From positions 451,501 to 515,500 of the forward strand of contig OW203751.1 in the NCBI GenBank assembly GCA_934045075.1: a stretch of 64,000 nt of DNA. Direction: 5' to 3'. The stretch's first letter is position 1; each line of letters begins with the position of its first letter. The notes beneath the pieces were generated by a model, which had not been told where the DNA came from, did not search any database, and saw only the letters and a program-made list of their open reading frames with translations. Shown here piece by piece: positions 8,585 to 18,074 of this stretch. The DNA comes from Yponomeuta sedellus (Eukaryota > Arthropoda > Insecta > Lepidoptera > Yponomeutidae). The position numbers and the translations under genes were made by a program.

Positions 8585-9077
8585 AACCTAACGCCTGTAT
8601 CCCAGAGGGGTAGGCAGAGACCAGGGACTGCCAATTGCCACGATCCTGACAGATCACCTTCGCTTCATCAACGTTCATAAGTCGTTGCATGCACGCACGC
8701 CGGTTCCGGGTACTTTTTATCTTCCCCTTTGCTAATACATCCCCTATTTGGTCGATGTAAGTCCATCTGGGACGTCCCTTACCAGCCCTTCCCCTCACAT
8801 TCGCAACATATATTTGTTCCGTCAGTCTTTCTTCCTTCATCCTCTCCACATGTCCAAACCAACGCAACATTCCTTCCTCAATTCTAGTCACTCCATCCTC
8901 TTTCAGTTCACAACGTTCTCTGATCAGACTATTGCGTATCCTGTCATTCAAAGTAACACTACACATACTTCTCAAGGACCTCATTTCTACTGCATTAATT
9001 CTATATTCTTGCTTCTTTTGCCACACCCAAGTCTCGCTACCATACATAAGTGTTGGGACCTTATAAAACGGGTCCAA
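8585..9077 (-). pseudogene. LINE-A: non-LTR retrotransposon ORF2 C-terminus and 3' end
   Basis: Longest copy of the family here. The translation has LMYGSETWVWQKK, then EMRSLRSMC, DRIRNSLIRERC, MLRWFGHVERM, GKGRPR.TYIDQIGDVL, STRNRRACMQRLM, CQDRG.W.SLVSAYPSG, the region downstream of the RT domain in a widespread insect non-LTR group (annotated in Lepidoptera as endonuclease-reverse transcriptase). It lacks the RT and endonuclease and is 5'-truncated. It runs straight into its (TATG)n tail. I do not assign a clade. Confidence 0.85.
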
Positions 9078-9200
9078 TCGCGACTATTTCTTAGATAAAA
9101 CGTAACCTTAATTCCCGACGTTTCGGCCACGGTAACTGCAACGCTGCCGGAACGTAGGTGTTGGCGACAGACCTTTTTATTGTTTAAGTACTTTGCCTTT
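9078..9200. repeat. Penelope-like 3' region fragment
   Basis: Contains 'ttcccgacgtttcggccacggtaactgcaac', a block that recurs at 18735-18805, 30435-30490 and 54440-54510. The CGAAACGTCGGGAA motif is common in 3' regions of Penelope-like elements. The assignment is tentative. Confidence 0.4.
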
Positions 9201-9214
9201 TTATAGATATAGTA

Positions 9215-9415
9215 TTTTAGGTCTCGGGTTCGATCCCCGGCTGGGTCAAACTAGGAAATGAACTTTTCTAGTTTGTCTCGGGTCTTGGATGTTATCTATG
9301 TATTTATTGTATTAAATCTATCGTCGAGTTAGCACACAAGTTATTAAGTTGTACTTAGTATGGGGCTAACGAGCTCTGTGTAATATGTCCATGAATATTT
9401 ATTTATTTACTTTTT
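9215..9415 (+). mobile_element. T2: tRNA-derived SINE, partial copy
   Basis: Starts inside the T arm (B box GGTTCGATCCC) and follows the same body and 3' end (gtccatgaatatttatttattt) as the fuller copy at 19238-19485. Confidence 0.72.
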
Positions 9416-9556
9416 TCACTTTTAAATTTGGTTCCTGTTTTGGTTCTGTCTAATATAAAGATGTCTTGTGAAAATATAGTCTAATAAACACGGATTTATA
9501 AATAAAAACATAGGTATTTGTTTAAAACAGAAAAGTAGGGCACCTATACGATGCTT

Positions 9557-9915
9557 TGTTATCAACCCTTGTATGTCCCACTACTGGGGCAACCGCAGGA
9601 AGGTTAGGCCATACTCCACCACGGGGGCCAAGTCCGGGTTGGTGGAGGATTGTAGGACAGTGGCGGGCCTTACTGTCAGAAGTTATCAAGCCGCCCATAA
9701 GGCCTCTGACATGGCTTAACGACTGCCATTATATGACAGCCGGCACCAACGGCTTAGCGTGCCTTACGAAGCACGAAAGCTCTCGGAAAAATGCCACTAG
9801 CGGTAGTCACGGGACGCTCACCCATCCTGTACCTGACCGCGCCTGTTGTTGTTTAACTCAAGTGATTGATTCCAATCACTCGGTTCGCCTAGGCCACGAA
9901 CGCTTCGGTGTTTAA
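9557..9915 (-). mobile_element. 5S-SINE, nearly full length
   Basis: Antisense to the window. Runs from the 3' end (tatcaacccttgta) to the 5' end (gcgttcgtggcc). The 5S-like core with 'aggcgcggtcaggta' is intact. No clear target-site duplication. Confidence 0.85.
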
Positions 9916-9958
9916 CAGTAGGGAATTAAGGTAATACGTTTTGCCTTATAAATAATCG

Positions 9959-10010
9959 CGATTAGTCACGTTTAATATATAACTATGTATATATTAAACG
10001 TGACTAATCG
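9959..10010. repeat. Perfect 23-bp hairpin
   Basis: Arms 9959-9981 and 9988-10010 are exact reverse complements around a 6-base loop. The related repeat at 19110-19160 reads through the loop position without the second arm. Confidence 0.9.
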
Positions 10011-10014
10011 GCAC

Positions 10015-10165
10015 TTGGACATTAGCTCAGTTGGGAGAGCGCTGGCATGGTTAGCCAAAAGTCGTGGGTTCAAGTCCCCGCATGGTTGGAATTTTTAGCC
10101 TCTAAATATGTTTTTAAAATGGTCTTAAGTACGGGTTTAGTGCATTAAAAAACAATATAAATAGT
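10015..10165 (+). mobile_element. T1 tRNA-derived SINE, diverged copy
   Basis: tRNA-like unit with A box (TAGCTCAGTTGGGAG) and a mutated T arm (GGTTCAAGTCC), then the T1 body 'tttagcctctaaat' and the 'ttagtgcattaaaaa' tail. Begins right after the hairpin above. Confidence 0.75.
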
Positions 10166-10587
10166 AAAACCATGCTACTTTGAATAAAACATTCTCTAAT
10201 TTTGAATTAAAAGCAGCCATTTTGTTCAGCAGAATTAATGAGAAGCAACTTGTGGACAATCAGAATCAGAACAATTTGAATGCTGATGAATATGGAACTT
10301 TCTGCTGATCAATGTGGAATTTTATGGTGACCAAAACTAATTATAAATCTTAGGTTTTTGGCTATCAGTCGTCAAATTAAACATGATAAGCAAATTAATT
10401 AGTTTAATTTTAGTACAACGATTTGGAATGTGACCAACTCAGATTTTTTTGCTGTTTGATTTGTAATTAATTTCCTGCTGATCAAATGTTATTAAATCTG
10501 TTATGACAAAATCACATTCTGATCTGCCAAAATTGGTCTGCCAGACATCGAACGTGATTAGCAAATTAAATTATTTATTGCAATAAC
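10166..10587. other. AT-rich spacer with degenerate direct repeats
   Basis: No gene. 'gctgatcaa' and 'gataagcaaattaa / gattagcaaattaa' recur several times, suggesting an old internally repetitive element. Confidence 0.35.
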
Positions 10588-11117
10588 AGGCGCGGTCAGG
10601 TGCAGGATGGCTGACCGTCCCATGACTACCGATAGTGTTATTTTTTGCTAGCTCTTCCGTGCTTCGCAAAGCACGGCTGTCATGTCATGGGAGTCGTTAA
10701 GCCACGACGGTTTGATAACTTCTGACAGTATCTACGGCCCGTCGTCGTCGTCAGGCTATACTAGTCCACTGCTGGACATAGCCCTCCCCTAAAGAGCGCC
10801 ACGTTGTGCTATCATACGGGGTAATGCCCATTATCCCCACGATGGGCATGCGGGTTGGGGTTCGCGATTCGGTGGAATTGTACTGCAGGGGGCGCTGCTG
10901 CCCACCCCCCGGTTTGTGTCCCTTAGTCGCCTTTTACGACACCCGCGAGAAGAATTGGGTTGGTGCTATTCTCTAGGCCGACACCACACAGCAGATTTCG
11001 TTCTCTAAGGCTAAGGCCCGCCACTGTGACTTGGCCCCCGTGGTGGAGTATCGTTTGATCTTCCTGCGATGCAAGAAGAGACCCGTGCCCCAGCAGTGGG
11101 GACATATGGTTGATATC
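10588..11117 (+). mobile_element. 5S-SINE interrupted by an R-B insertion
   Basis: 5S-like head at 10588-10650 (aggcgcggtcagg, then ggatggctgaccg). The body breaks off at 'cttctgacagta' and resumes at 11011 with 'aaggcccgccactgtg', ending near 11117. Confidence 0.8.
10742..11010 (-). mobile_element. R-B: unclassified retroposon inserted in the 5S-SINE
   Basis: On the minus strand it runs from a 'tagagaatagcaccaaccc' start through a 'gtcgtaaaaggcgactaaggg' block to '...ctggactagtatagcctgacgacgac', so it has a trinucleotide tail. It is flanked by 'cta(a/c)ggcccg' at 10732-10741 and 11011-11020 (9 of 10 identical), the target-site duplication. Other copies: 17945, 36318, 45025, 54822. Confidence 0.75.
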
Positions 11118-11284
11118 GATCTCAATAGTAGATAGAAGAAGCTAGGTAGGACATTATTGTAGCAGGTGGAACCGCCTTTGTGTCTACCCCTCCGAGATAC
11201 AGCTGTGAGTTTATGTATATACTTAAAAGTTGTTCCAATTAACCCCCATTTTCAGTAGTTATAAGGATTTTGTAACACTATGTA

Positions 11285-11515
11285 CGTTATACTATTTTTA
11301 TTTTTAATGCACTAACCCGTGCTAAGTAACAAATTTAAAAACCTATTTAGAGGCTCAAAATTCCACCCATGCCGGGTTTCGAACCCGCGACCTCTTGCTA
11401 TCCGTGCCAGCGCTCTATCCAACTGAGCTAATGGGCACCAGTGAAATTTCGAACCTCTTTACACTAGGTATTCTCTGTATGTTGTACAGGCACTTATAGG
11501 TTGTCGCATCATGCA
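11285..11515 (-). mobile_element. T1 SINE copy
   Basis: Tail, body, tRNA-like unit and part of the 5' extension are present. The extension diverges after 'gtacaggca'. Confidence 0.85.
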
Positions 11516-11606
11516 TGTAAATATCAACAAACGGTTATACATATTAATCAATATTAAAGATATAAAATCTATATATTAAATACAGACAAATTAAACTAAA
11601 AAAAAC

Positions 11607-11618
11607 TATCTAGATATA
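11607..11618 (+). repeat. Left target-site duplication
   Basis: TATCTAGATATA, repeated at 12012-12023 on the other side of the element. Confidence 0.8.
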
Positions 11619-12011
11619 TTTTTGAACTAAAACTTTCGTAAGCACAACACATTGTAGACTGTTAGTCCGGATTTACTTACGGGTGTTGTTATATCGGGTG
11701 TTGGTAGTGTGAGACAAGCAACCGACGACGCGAGCTCCATCTCTGCTCACCATGATTAAGCTCTGCGAATCGGAGCGAAACCTGGTCAGACTTTTCCGAT
11801 ATATGTATTTCTCACACTGCCTGTGCCTATTATATTCTAATATTTTTATATTGTAAACTGTAGAAAACGCTGCTGGTTATACATGTAACTAACCTTAATA
11901 CTAACTTTAAGTTAAGCAAATGTTTTTTGTATAACTGTTTGTTTTCTCTAATAAAATAAAAATAAATAAAATAACAACACCCGTAAGTAAATCCGGACTA
12001 ACAGTCTACAA
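11619..12011 (-). mobile_element. Palindromic retroposon, longer variant
   Basis: The minus-strand element starts at 12011 and ends in 'gttttagttcaaaaa' at 11619. The first and last core segments (12012-11971 and 11691-11650) form a perfect 42-bp inverted repeat; the outermost base pair overlaps the target duplication. Between them are about 200 bp of AT-rich unique sequence and one copy of the 'ccaggtttcgctccgattcg' arm seen twice in the 25095-25400 element. I do not recognise a source RNA (not tRNA, 5S, 7SL or a U snRNA that I can see). Confidence 0.75.
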
Positions 12012-12023
12012 TATCTAGATATA
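12012..12023 (+). repeat. Right target-site duplication
   Basis: Identical to 11607-11618. Confidence 0.8.
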
Positions 12024-12114
12024 CATTATAATTACAGATATTTAAACAAAAACTTCAATTTTAGCGACTTTAAAGCAGCCGAAGCCTTCTAGTTCTTTTT
12101 ATACCAACTTAATA

Positions 12115-12295
12115 ATGCAGCCTTATACCCCCTTCAAGGCACAGGCCTTCTCTCAAAGAGAGTTTGGGCTTAATCACCCCGCGTGCCCACCGCGGATTGG
12201 CAATTTCAAGTGCTCAGGTTTCCTCACGATGTTTGTGAGACTAGATTTTTTATAAGGGTTTCTTATGAAAAGCCAATTTCCCGTTCAAAAAATGT
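12115..12295 (-). mobile_element. LepSINE copy
   Basis: On the minus strand: '...catcgtgaggaaacc', 'aattgccaatccgcggtgggca', 'ctctttgagagaaggcctgtgc'. The core and the 3' block are conserved; the tRNA-like head is absent. Confidence 0.65.
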
Positions 12296-12339
12296 GTACC
12301 TATTGATCTTAAGGGTCATTATTTAGAGAAGGAAAAATA

Positions 12340-12560
12340 GGGAGGGACGTCCCAGACGGACATACATCGACCAAATAGGGGATGTATTAGCAAAGGGAAA
12401 GGTGAAAAGTACCCGGAACCTCTACTTTTCACCTTTCCCTTTGCTAATACATCCCCTATTGTACTTATGAACGTTGATGAAGCGAAGGTGATCTGTCAGG
12501 ATCGTGGCAAGTGGCAGTCCCTGGTCTCTGTCTACCCCTCTGGGATACAGGCGTGAGGTT
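12340..12560 (+). pseudogene. LINE-A 3' end with an internal inverted duplication
   Basis: LINE-A from the GRPR..YIDQ region to 'gcgtgaggttatg'. The segment corresponding to 'ccggcgtgcgtgcatgcaacg' is replaced by a reverse-complement copy of the preceding 38 bases. Confidence 0.85.
12374..12460. repeat. Perfect 38-bp inverted repeat with 11-base spacer
   Basis: Arms 12374-12411 and 12423-12460, all 38 positions complementary. Other LINE-A copies have only the left arm. Confidence 0.95.
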
Positions 12561-12857
12561 ATGTATGTATGTATGTATGTATGTATGTATGTATGTATGT
12601 ATGTATGTATGTATGTATGTATGTATGTATGTATGTATGTATGTATGTATGTATGTATGTATGTATGTATGTATGTATGTATGTATGTATGTATGTATGT
12701 ATGTATGTATGTATGTATGTATGTATGTATGTATGTATGTATGTATGTATGTATGTATGTATGTATGTATGTATGTATGTATGTATGTATGTATGTATGT
12801 ATGTATGTATGTATGTATGTATGTATGCATGTATGTATGTATGTATGTGTGTATGTG
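12561..12857 (+). repeat. (TATG)n microsatellite, LINE-A tail
   Basis: About 74 units with only two interruptions near the distal end (12827-12852), followed by oligo(A). Confidence 0.93.
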
Positions 12858-13325
12858 AAAAAAAAAAATGGAGTCGATAGCATATTTGCAACATGCTTAT
12901 TCCGCAAACTTTGGAACCTCCCCTCGCAACTCGAAAACAAAAGTCATTGGTACATTCTATACTGGAATCGAACCCACGATCTCTTGAATTTCCTGCCAGT
13001 TTCTACCGATACCCTGCAATCCACTAACCTGTACGCAAGTAACCTTGTGTCATTGAGTTATTCGATGTCACCTGACCTTCAGGATCCTGTACTACCCCTC
13101 GGGCATTGAGACAGTGTGATACGGGGCTTAGAACCTGTATCCTGCCCTAACCCTTTTATAGAGCTCCGTATAAGACTTGCCGTCTCACCTGATCCTGGGA
13201 TCTAAAACCCAAGATTTAGGAACAAATAATAATAACTTGTAAAGAACACGCTAACTTGTCCTGCTCCCTGATTATGTAACTTCTCACGAAGACATCTGCG
13301 TCGTTGATATTGCAAAAAGTCATTT
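12858..13325. other. Spacer with a tRNA-like fragment
   Basis: At 12963-13045 the minus strand has a B box (GGTTCGATTCC) in a poor tRNA-like context. Nothing else recognised. Confidence 0.4.
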
Positions 13326-13327
13326 CT

Positions 13328-13362
13328 TCTCTAATCAATTCAATTTATTTCAACGTAAAGAA
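13328..13362 (-). repeat. LINE-E 3' end fragment
   Basis: On the minus strand 'tctttacgttgaaataaattg' with an AATTG-type tail, as at 18075 and 60600. Confidence 0.6.
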
Positions 13363-13409
13363 TTTAATAAAGGTTATCACTAAAAGTGATCTCTTCCAGA
13401 CTACCTTTA

Positions 13410-13625
13410 TTAAAAACCTATTCAGAGGCAATAAATTCCGCCCATGCCGGGACTTGAACCCGAGACCTCTGGTTAACCGTACAAGCGCTCTCCCAACTGA
13501 GCTAATGGGCAAGTGCCGGCATCAGCGAAATTTCGAACCTCTTTACAATATTCTCTGTATTACGTACAGGCAGCGATATCTGGCTGAAGTAATTTGCATC
13601 ACTTGCAGCCTCAATCCCCAATGTT
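13410..13625 (-). mobile_element. T1 SINE copy
   Basis: Diverged tRNA-like unit (GGTTCAAGTCC T arm) with the full 5' extension as far as 'tgaggctgcaagtgatg'. Confidence 0.8.
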
Positions 13626-13820
13626 GGCAGTCAAGCGTCTTAGCCGCTACACCGAAAAAGTAGTTTACTTAGTGAAGTTAGGAGCGAGTTTGCAACCAAA
13701 ATGTAAAGTATGATGTGCTGTCGACTGTACTGAAGAGAAAATACGGGCAAGAGGCAGGAGCATCAAACTCTCCCAAAAAAAGTCAGTAAAAGTAGGCCCT
13801 TGGAGTGTTGGCCGGGCTTA

Positions 13821-13960
13821 CGGCAATTGCCGTACCGTACGGCAAAGATGCAGCTACTTTTTTTCTGTAGACTGTAAGCGTCTCACTGCAGGTCACAAGC
13901 CTTCTTTCAGAGAAAGAGTATGAGCTTAATTACTGCGGCAATTGCCGTACCGTACGGCAA
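13821..13960. repeat. Two palindrome-rich 25-bp direct repeats
   Basis: 13821-13845 and 13936-13960 are identical, each containing CGGCAATTGCCG followed by CCGTACGG. The interval 13870-13935 holds a LepSINE 3' fragment (ctttcagagaaagagtatgag). Confidence 0.8.
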
Positions 13961-14339
13961 TGGTGCAGGGTTTTCATTATGTAGCATATAAACTTTTGTT
14001 TGAATACAAACTGTTTATTGCCTAAATGTAAGTACATAATTTTCTAACTGTAATATAATGATGATAATGTTTCTGCATGAAGATACGATCTCAAATAGTA
14101 TTAGATTAATAATTTAAAGCTCAATGTTATATTACGTTTAAATACAATGTTTTAACCTTCTAAGGCCCAATGTCCTCAAGTGATCACAAAGCAATTGTCA
14201 TTTCCAAAGTCGGGCCTTGCGAGCTTAATATTATTGTAGTGCCCTTACAAGGTGTTATGTACCTACTTTTGAAACTACAAATACGAACTGTAATGACACA
14301 TGAAAATACAATAAATTAATATCAATATGAAAGGTCCGT

Positions 14340-14485
14340 TTGCATAGCACAGGCCTTCTCTCAGAGAGAGATATGGACTTAATTACCACCCGTGCCCACA
14401 GCGGATCGGCGATTTCAAACGCTTGTATATAAGAATGTCTCAGACACTCAGGTGTCCTCACTATGTTTTTCTTCACAGTTAGCGA
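14340..14485 (-). mobile_element. LepSINE copy
   Basis: 3' block (ctctctctgagagaaggcctgtgc) and centre (gatcggcgatttcaa... on plus) present. The core is degraded (catagtgaggacacc). Confidence 0.6.
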
Positions 14486-14549
14486 GTGGTATTATCCTAT
14501 AAATGCACCACGACACGCACCTCGTAGGACCATTCAGTTACCTCGGGCA

Positions 14550-14785
14550 CTGACTGCAAATCAGCGCTGAGGGCTCAGTCCCTCAGCACAACGCTGAGTC
14601 AGCTGCCTTTTGTGGCAATTTAGACGCACCACAGGCGAAAGCTATTTGTGTGTTTTTTGTTTCGTTTATTTGTATATTTGGTTAATTTCTGTTGTGCTCA
14701 TGTTGTGTTAATTTTGTGCTTTTTTGTTTCTGTGATGTGTCTTGTTGCTATAATAAATGTCTTTCTTTCTTTTCTTGTATTGCTA
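14550..14785 (+). repeat. LINE-like 3' end with (TTTC)n tail
   Basis: Ends 'gctataataaatgtctttctttctttt'. The 'cagcgctga' block upstream recurs near 43830 and 59490. Confidence 0.45.
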
Positions 14786-14847
14786 CAATAACTTCTTTAA
14801 AGTAGGTTTTACAAAAGTAACTTCACAAAATTAGGTTGTTGTTGTTG

Positions 14848-14945
14848 GGGGATTGTAAGACAGCGGCGGGCCTTACTGTCAGAAGTTCTCAAGCCACCCA
14901 TAAGGCCTCTGACATGGCTTAACGACTGACATTACATGTCATGAC
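14848..14945 (-). repeat. 5S-SINE internal fragment
   Basis: Middle of the SINE only (ggattgtaagacagcggcggg to gacattacatgtca). Confidence 0.7.
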
Positions 14946-15105
14946 AACCATTTATTGTGATAAAACATGGGGTATATTTAACAGTTGTAGTTGCTTATCT
15001 TTAGGTCGCCAGTTTCTACCTTTTCAGATGTATACGTTTGTTAAATTAAAACTGCTATAATTTTTTTTAGGGACTATTCCCATATTTGGTATAGGGACTA
15101 CTCTA

Positions 15106-15561
15106 AGGCTGACATTCAGAGACGAAAACTAAGCTAAGACCAGTCTCAGAAATGTCAAAATCACGTACTTAGAAATATTTCGTATTCAGAATCGAATCTT
15201 ATCAAGTTGAGTATGAAATGGCACTTAGCTAAGTGTAAGTAGCCAATATTGGTGACTTTACGTGAACTTAGAATTGTCATCTGTCATTTATTTCTCTTCC
15301 CTTTGAGGTTACCTACCTTTTTGTCGTATTGTTTTGGTTGGAGTTTGTGATTAGCATTGTGTTTATTACATCACTAAAAAATAATAGACAATACCTATAG
15401 ATGACTTTCTTAAGACAGTCCTTCTCTTAGCTCATGCTTTACTCCGGCTCCCGATCGAATGTGAATACGACAGTTTCGGCGCTTTACTAAGTATGACTCT
15501 AGTTTACTTTGCTAAGACTGCTCTAAGCGTGAACTTGGGATTCGTCTCTGAATGTCAGCCT
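15106..15561. mobile_element. MITE with 21-bp perfect TIRs and TA target
   Basis: 15106-15126 and 15541-15561 are exact reverse complements (AGGCTGACATTCAGAGACG...). TA flanks both sides (15104-15105, 15562-15563), as expected for the Tc1/mariner superfamily. 456 bp, no transposase. Confidence 0.8.
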
Positions 15562-15599
15562 TATTCTTTACAATCTTAATAAAGGTTACTTTACAATAT

Positions 15600-16010
15600 T
15601 GTTGTAGGGGGAAGTAATAAAATTTCTTTTGTGTATAAATTTTCACATTATATTTTTATATTTTAAGGTATGTATGTTGATAGTATGAGCAAGCCACATC
15701 CTACCACATTTTACGGCAATTCCTACCAAAAAATACGGCAAAATGAAAACGTTACGGCAAACTCTCGCGCCGCGCAGCGCAGCGCCGCCTGCGCAAAGTT
15801 ATCAATTATACCGAGCAGGTTTGCAAGTGACGAGCACTTGCCGAGCGATTCTCGACCTTAAACGTTGATCTGTAGGATGCAAAATCAAGTGAGGGGAAGT
15901 CAAGGCCTCGGTGAGAGCGCAGAGTATAAAATCCGAGGAGGGCTAGCACGCGTTCGGGACGAGGTCTTGAGAAAACTGCTTTCTTTGCACGATATATACG
16001 AGTATTGTCA
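15600..16010. other. Spacer with TACGGCA repeats
   Basis: Three TACGGCA motifs at 15710-15760 and a short GC-rich piece (15765-15860). No recognisable gene. Confidence 0.3.
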
Positions 16011-16034
16011 TTCCTTACATATTATTGCACCTAT

Positions 16035-16405
16035 AAAAACAGACAGGATACGCAATAGTCTGATTAGAGAACGTTGTGGACTGAAACAGGATGTAGTGAC
16101 TAGAATTGAGAAAGGTATGTTGCGTTGGTTTGGATATGTGGAGAGGATGAAGGAAGAAAGATCGACGAAAAAAATATACAATTGCGAATGTGAGTGGAAG
16201 GGCTGGTAAGACGTCCCAGGCGGACCTACATCGACCAAATAGGGGATGTATTAGCAAAGGGAAAGATAAAAAGTACCCGGAACCGGCGTGCGTGCGTGCA
16301 ACGACTTATGAGCGTTGATGAAGCGACGGTGATCTGTCAGGATCGTGGCAAGTGGCAGTCCCTGGTCTCTGCCTACCCCTCTGGGATACTGGCGTGAGGT
16401 TATGT
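16035..16405 (+). pseudogene. LINE-A ORF2 C-terminus and 3' end
   Basis: Codes DRIRNSLIRERC...MLRWFGYVERM, then a frame change at 16190-16200, then RRPRRTYIDQIGDVL...SAYPSG. The frameshift marks it as dead. Confidence 0.85.
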
Positions 16406-16488
16406 ATTTATTTATGTATGTATGTATGTATGTATGTATGTATGTATGTATGTATGTATGTATGTATGTATGTATGTATGTATGTATG

Positions 16489-16518
<30 letters not shown>
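16406..16518 (+). repeat. (TATG)n microsatellite, LINE-A tail
   Basis: About 26 units directly after 'gcgtgaggttatg'. Confidence 0.92.
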
Positions 16519-16520
<2 letters not shown>

Positions 16521-16825
16521 AACAGTATGTTAAAAAACGTACGTACGAAAACTAACATGATGCTAACAGCATTCTCTTTCAGTTCACCATGGTGTTGTGG
16601 AGATTTTAATGATTATTATGTTACCTAAGCCCAATAATCTGAAAAACCAAATGTTTTATAAATAAAAATCGGACCGCGAGTGCGTGCTAGGCGCTCAGTT
16701 CTGTTGCTAAGCCAGACTGGCAGACTCAGCCGCTGCACCGCTGTATTTCTGCGGAGCCGCTTTAAGGGGCGACCCGGAGATAATTAGCGCCATTAATGGA
16801 AAAAAGATTACATAGATACGTCACT

Positions 16826-17285
16826 TAAACTGTCTCGCTGGTCTAGCGGTTGACGGGCTTGACTACCGAAGCAGAGGTCATGGGTTCGATACATAATCGA
16901 TATCTACCCTTGTCCCCACTGCTGGGGCACGGGTCTCTTCCTGTATCGCAGGAAGGTTAGGCCATACTCCACCACGGGGGCCAAGTCCGGGTTGGCGGAG
17001 GATTGCAAGACAGTGGCGGGCCTTACTGTCAGAAGTTATCAAGCCGCCCATAAGGCCTCTGACATGGCTTAACGACTGCCATTACGTGACAGCCGGCACC
17101 AACGGCTTAACGTGTCTTGCAAAGCACGGAAGCGCTCGGAAAAAATGCCACTAGCGGTTAACAACGAGATGGCTACCCATCCAGAACCTCAACGCGCCTG
17201 TTGTTGGTTAACCCAAGTGATTGATTCCAATCACTCGGTTCAACTAGGCCACGAGCGAAGGTGTAGGGGGACCGTAAAGTAAAGT
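16826..17285 (+). repeat. First unit of a 460-bp tandem duplication
   Basis: A tRNA-like head (gctggtctagcggttgac ... gtcatgggttcgatac), then an antisense 5S-SINE. The unit repeats starting at 17286. Confidence 0.85.
16905..17265 (-). mobile_element. 5S-SINE, nearly full length (in tandem unit 1)
   Basis: Reads 'tatctacccttgtcccc' to 'actaggccacgagcg'. Inserted next to the tRNA-like head. Confidence 0.85.
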
Positions 17286-17722
17286 TAAACTGTCTCGCTG
17301 GTCTAGCGGTTGACTACCGAAGCAGAGGTCATGGGTTCGATACATAATCGATATCTACCCTTGTCCCCACTGCTGGGGCACGGGTCTCTTCCTGTATCGC
17401 AGGAAGGTTAGGCCATACTCCACCTCGGGGGCCAAGTCCGGGTTGGCGGAGGATTGCAAGACAGTGGCGGGCCTTACTGTCAGAAGTTATCAAGCCGCCC
17501 ATAAGGCCTCTGACATGGCTTAACGACTGCCATTACATGACAGCCGGCACCAACGGCTTAGCGTGTCTTGCGAAGCACGGAAGCGCTCGGAAAAAATGCC
17601 ACTAGCGGTTGACAACGAGATGGTTACCCATCCAGAACCTCACCACTCACCGCGCCTGTTGTTGGTTAACCGAAGTGATTGATTCTAATCACTCGAGCGA
17701 GCGTGTTGGGGGGCCGTACACC
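17286..17722 (+). repeat. Second unit of the tandem duplication
   Basis: The start is offset by 460 from unit 1. It lacks one 9-base piece (gggcttgac) in the tRNA-like head and is diverged at its end. Confidence 0.85.
17350..17705 (-). mobile_element. 5S-SINE (in tandem unit 2)
   Basis: Nearly identical to the copy in unit 1; duplicated with it, not an independent insertion. Confidence 0.85.
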
Positions 17723-17944
17723 TCAGTAAGGTGAATTTTTTGGTTTGTTTACAAAAAAAAAACACTTTTCTGAGGTGTTATGTTTTTAAAGATTTTATTC
17801 TATCGTTTGGTCAGCGTGATTAATATGTAGAGGTATGTGTATGAAAATTGCCGATTTCTAGTATACTTATGGTCTCTGAGCCAGGCCGCGGACAGACAGA
17901 CATCCTTGTGAACTTACCCTTTAGGGTAATTGATTTATCAATAA

Positions 17945-18072
17945 GTCTTCTTCTTCTTCTTCTTAGCTATATTAGTCCACTGCTGGACATAGCCCTCTCC
18001 TAACGAGCACAAAGTTGTGCCATCATTTGGGGTAATGCCCATAATCCCCACGCTGGGCATGCGGGTTTGGGA
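17945..18072 (-). mobile_element. R-B retroposon, 3' part
   Basis: Tail (GAA)n at 17945 on the minus strand, then the 'agcagtggactaatatagc' block. 5'-truncated. Confidence 0.7.
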
Positions 18073-18074
18073 TA

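Noticed and set aside
8388..8680. Open frames of repeated YVCM or THIH residues
   Set aside because: They are translations of the (CATA)n microsatellite; the same applies to 12422-13109, 16345-16533 and the SIYL repeats at 30574-30813.
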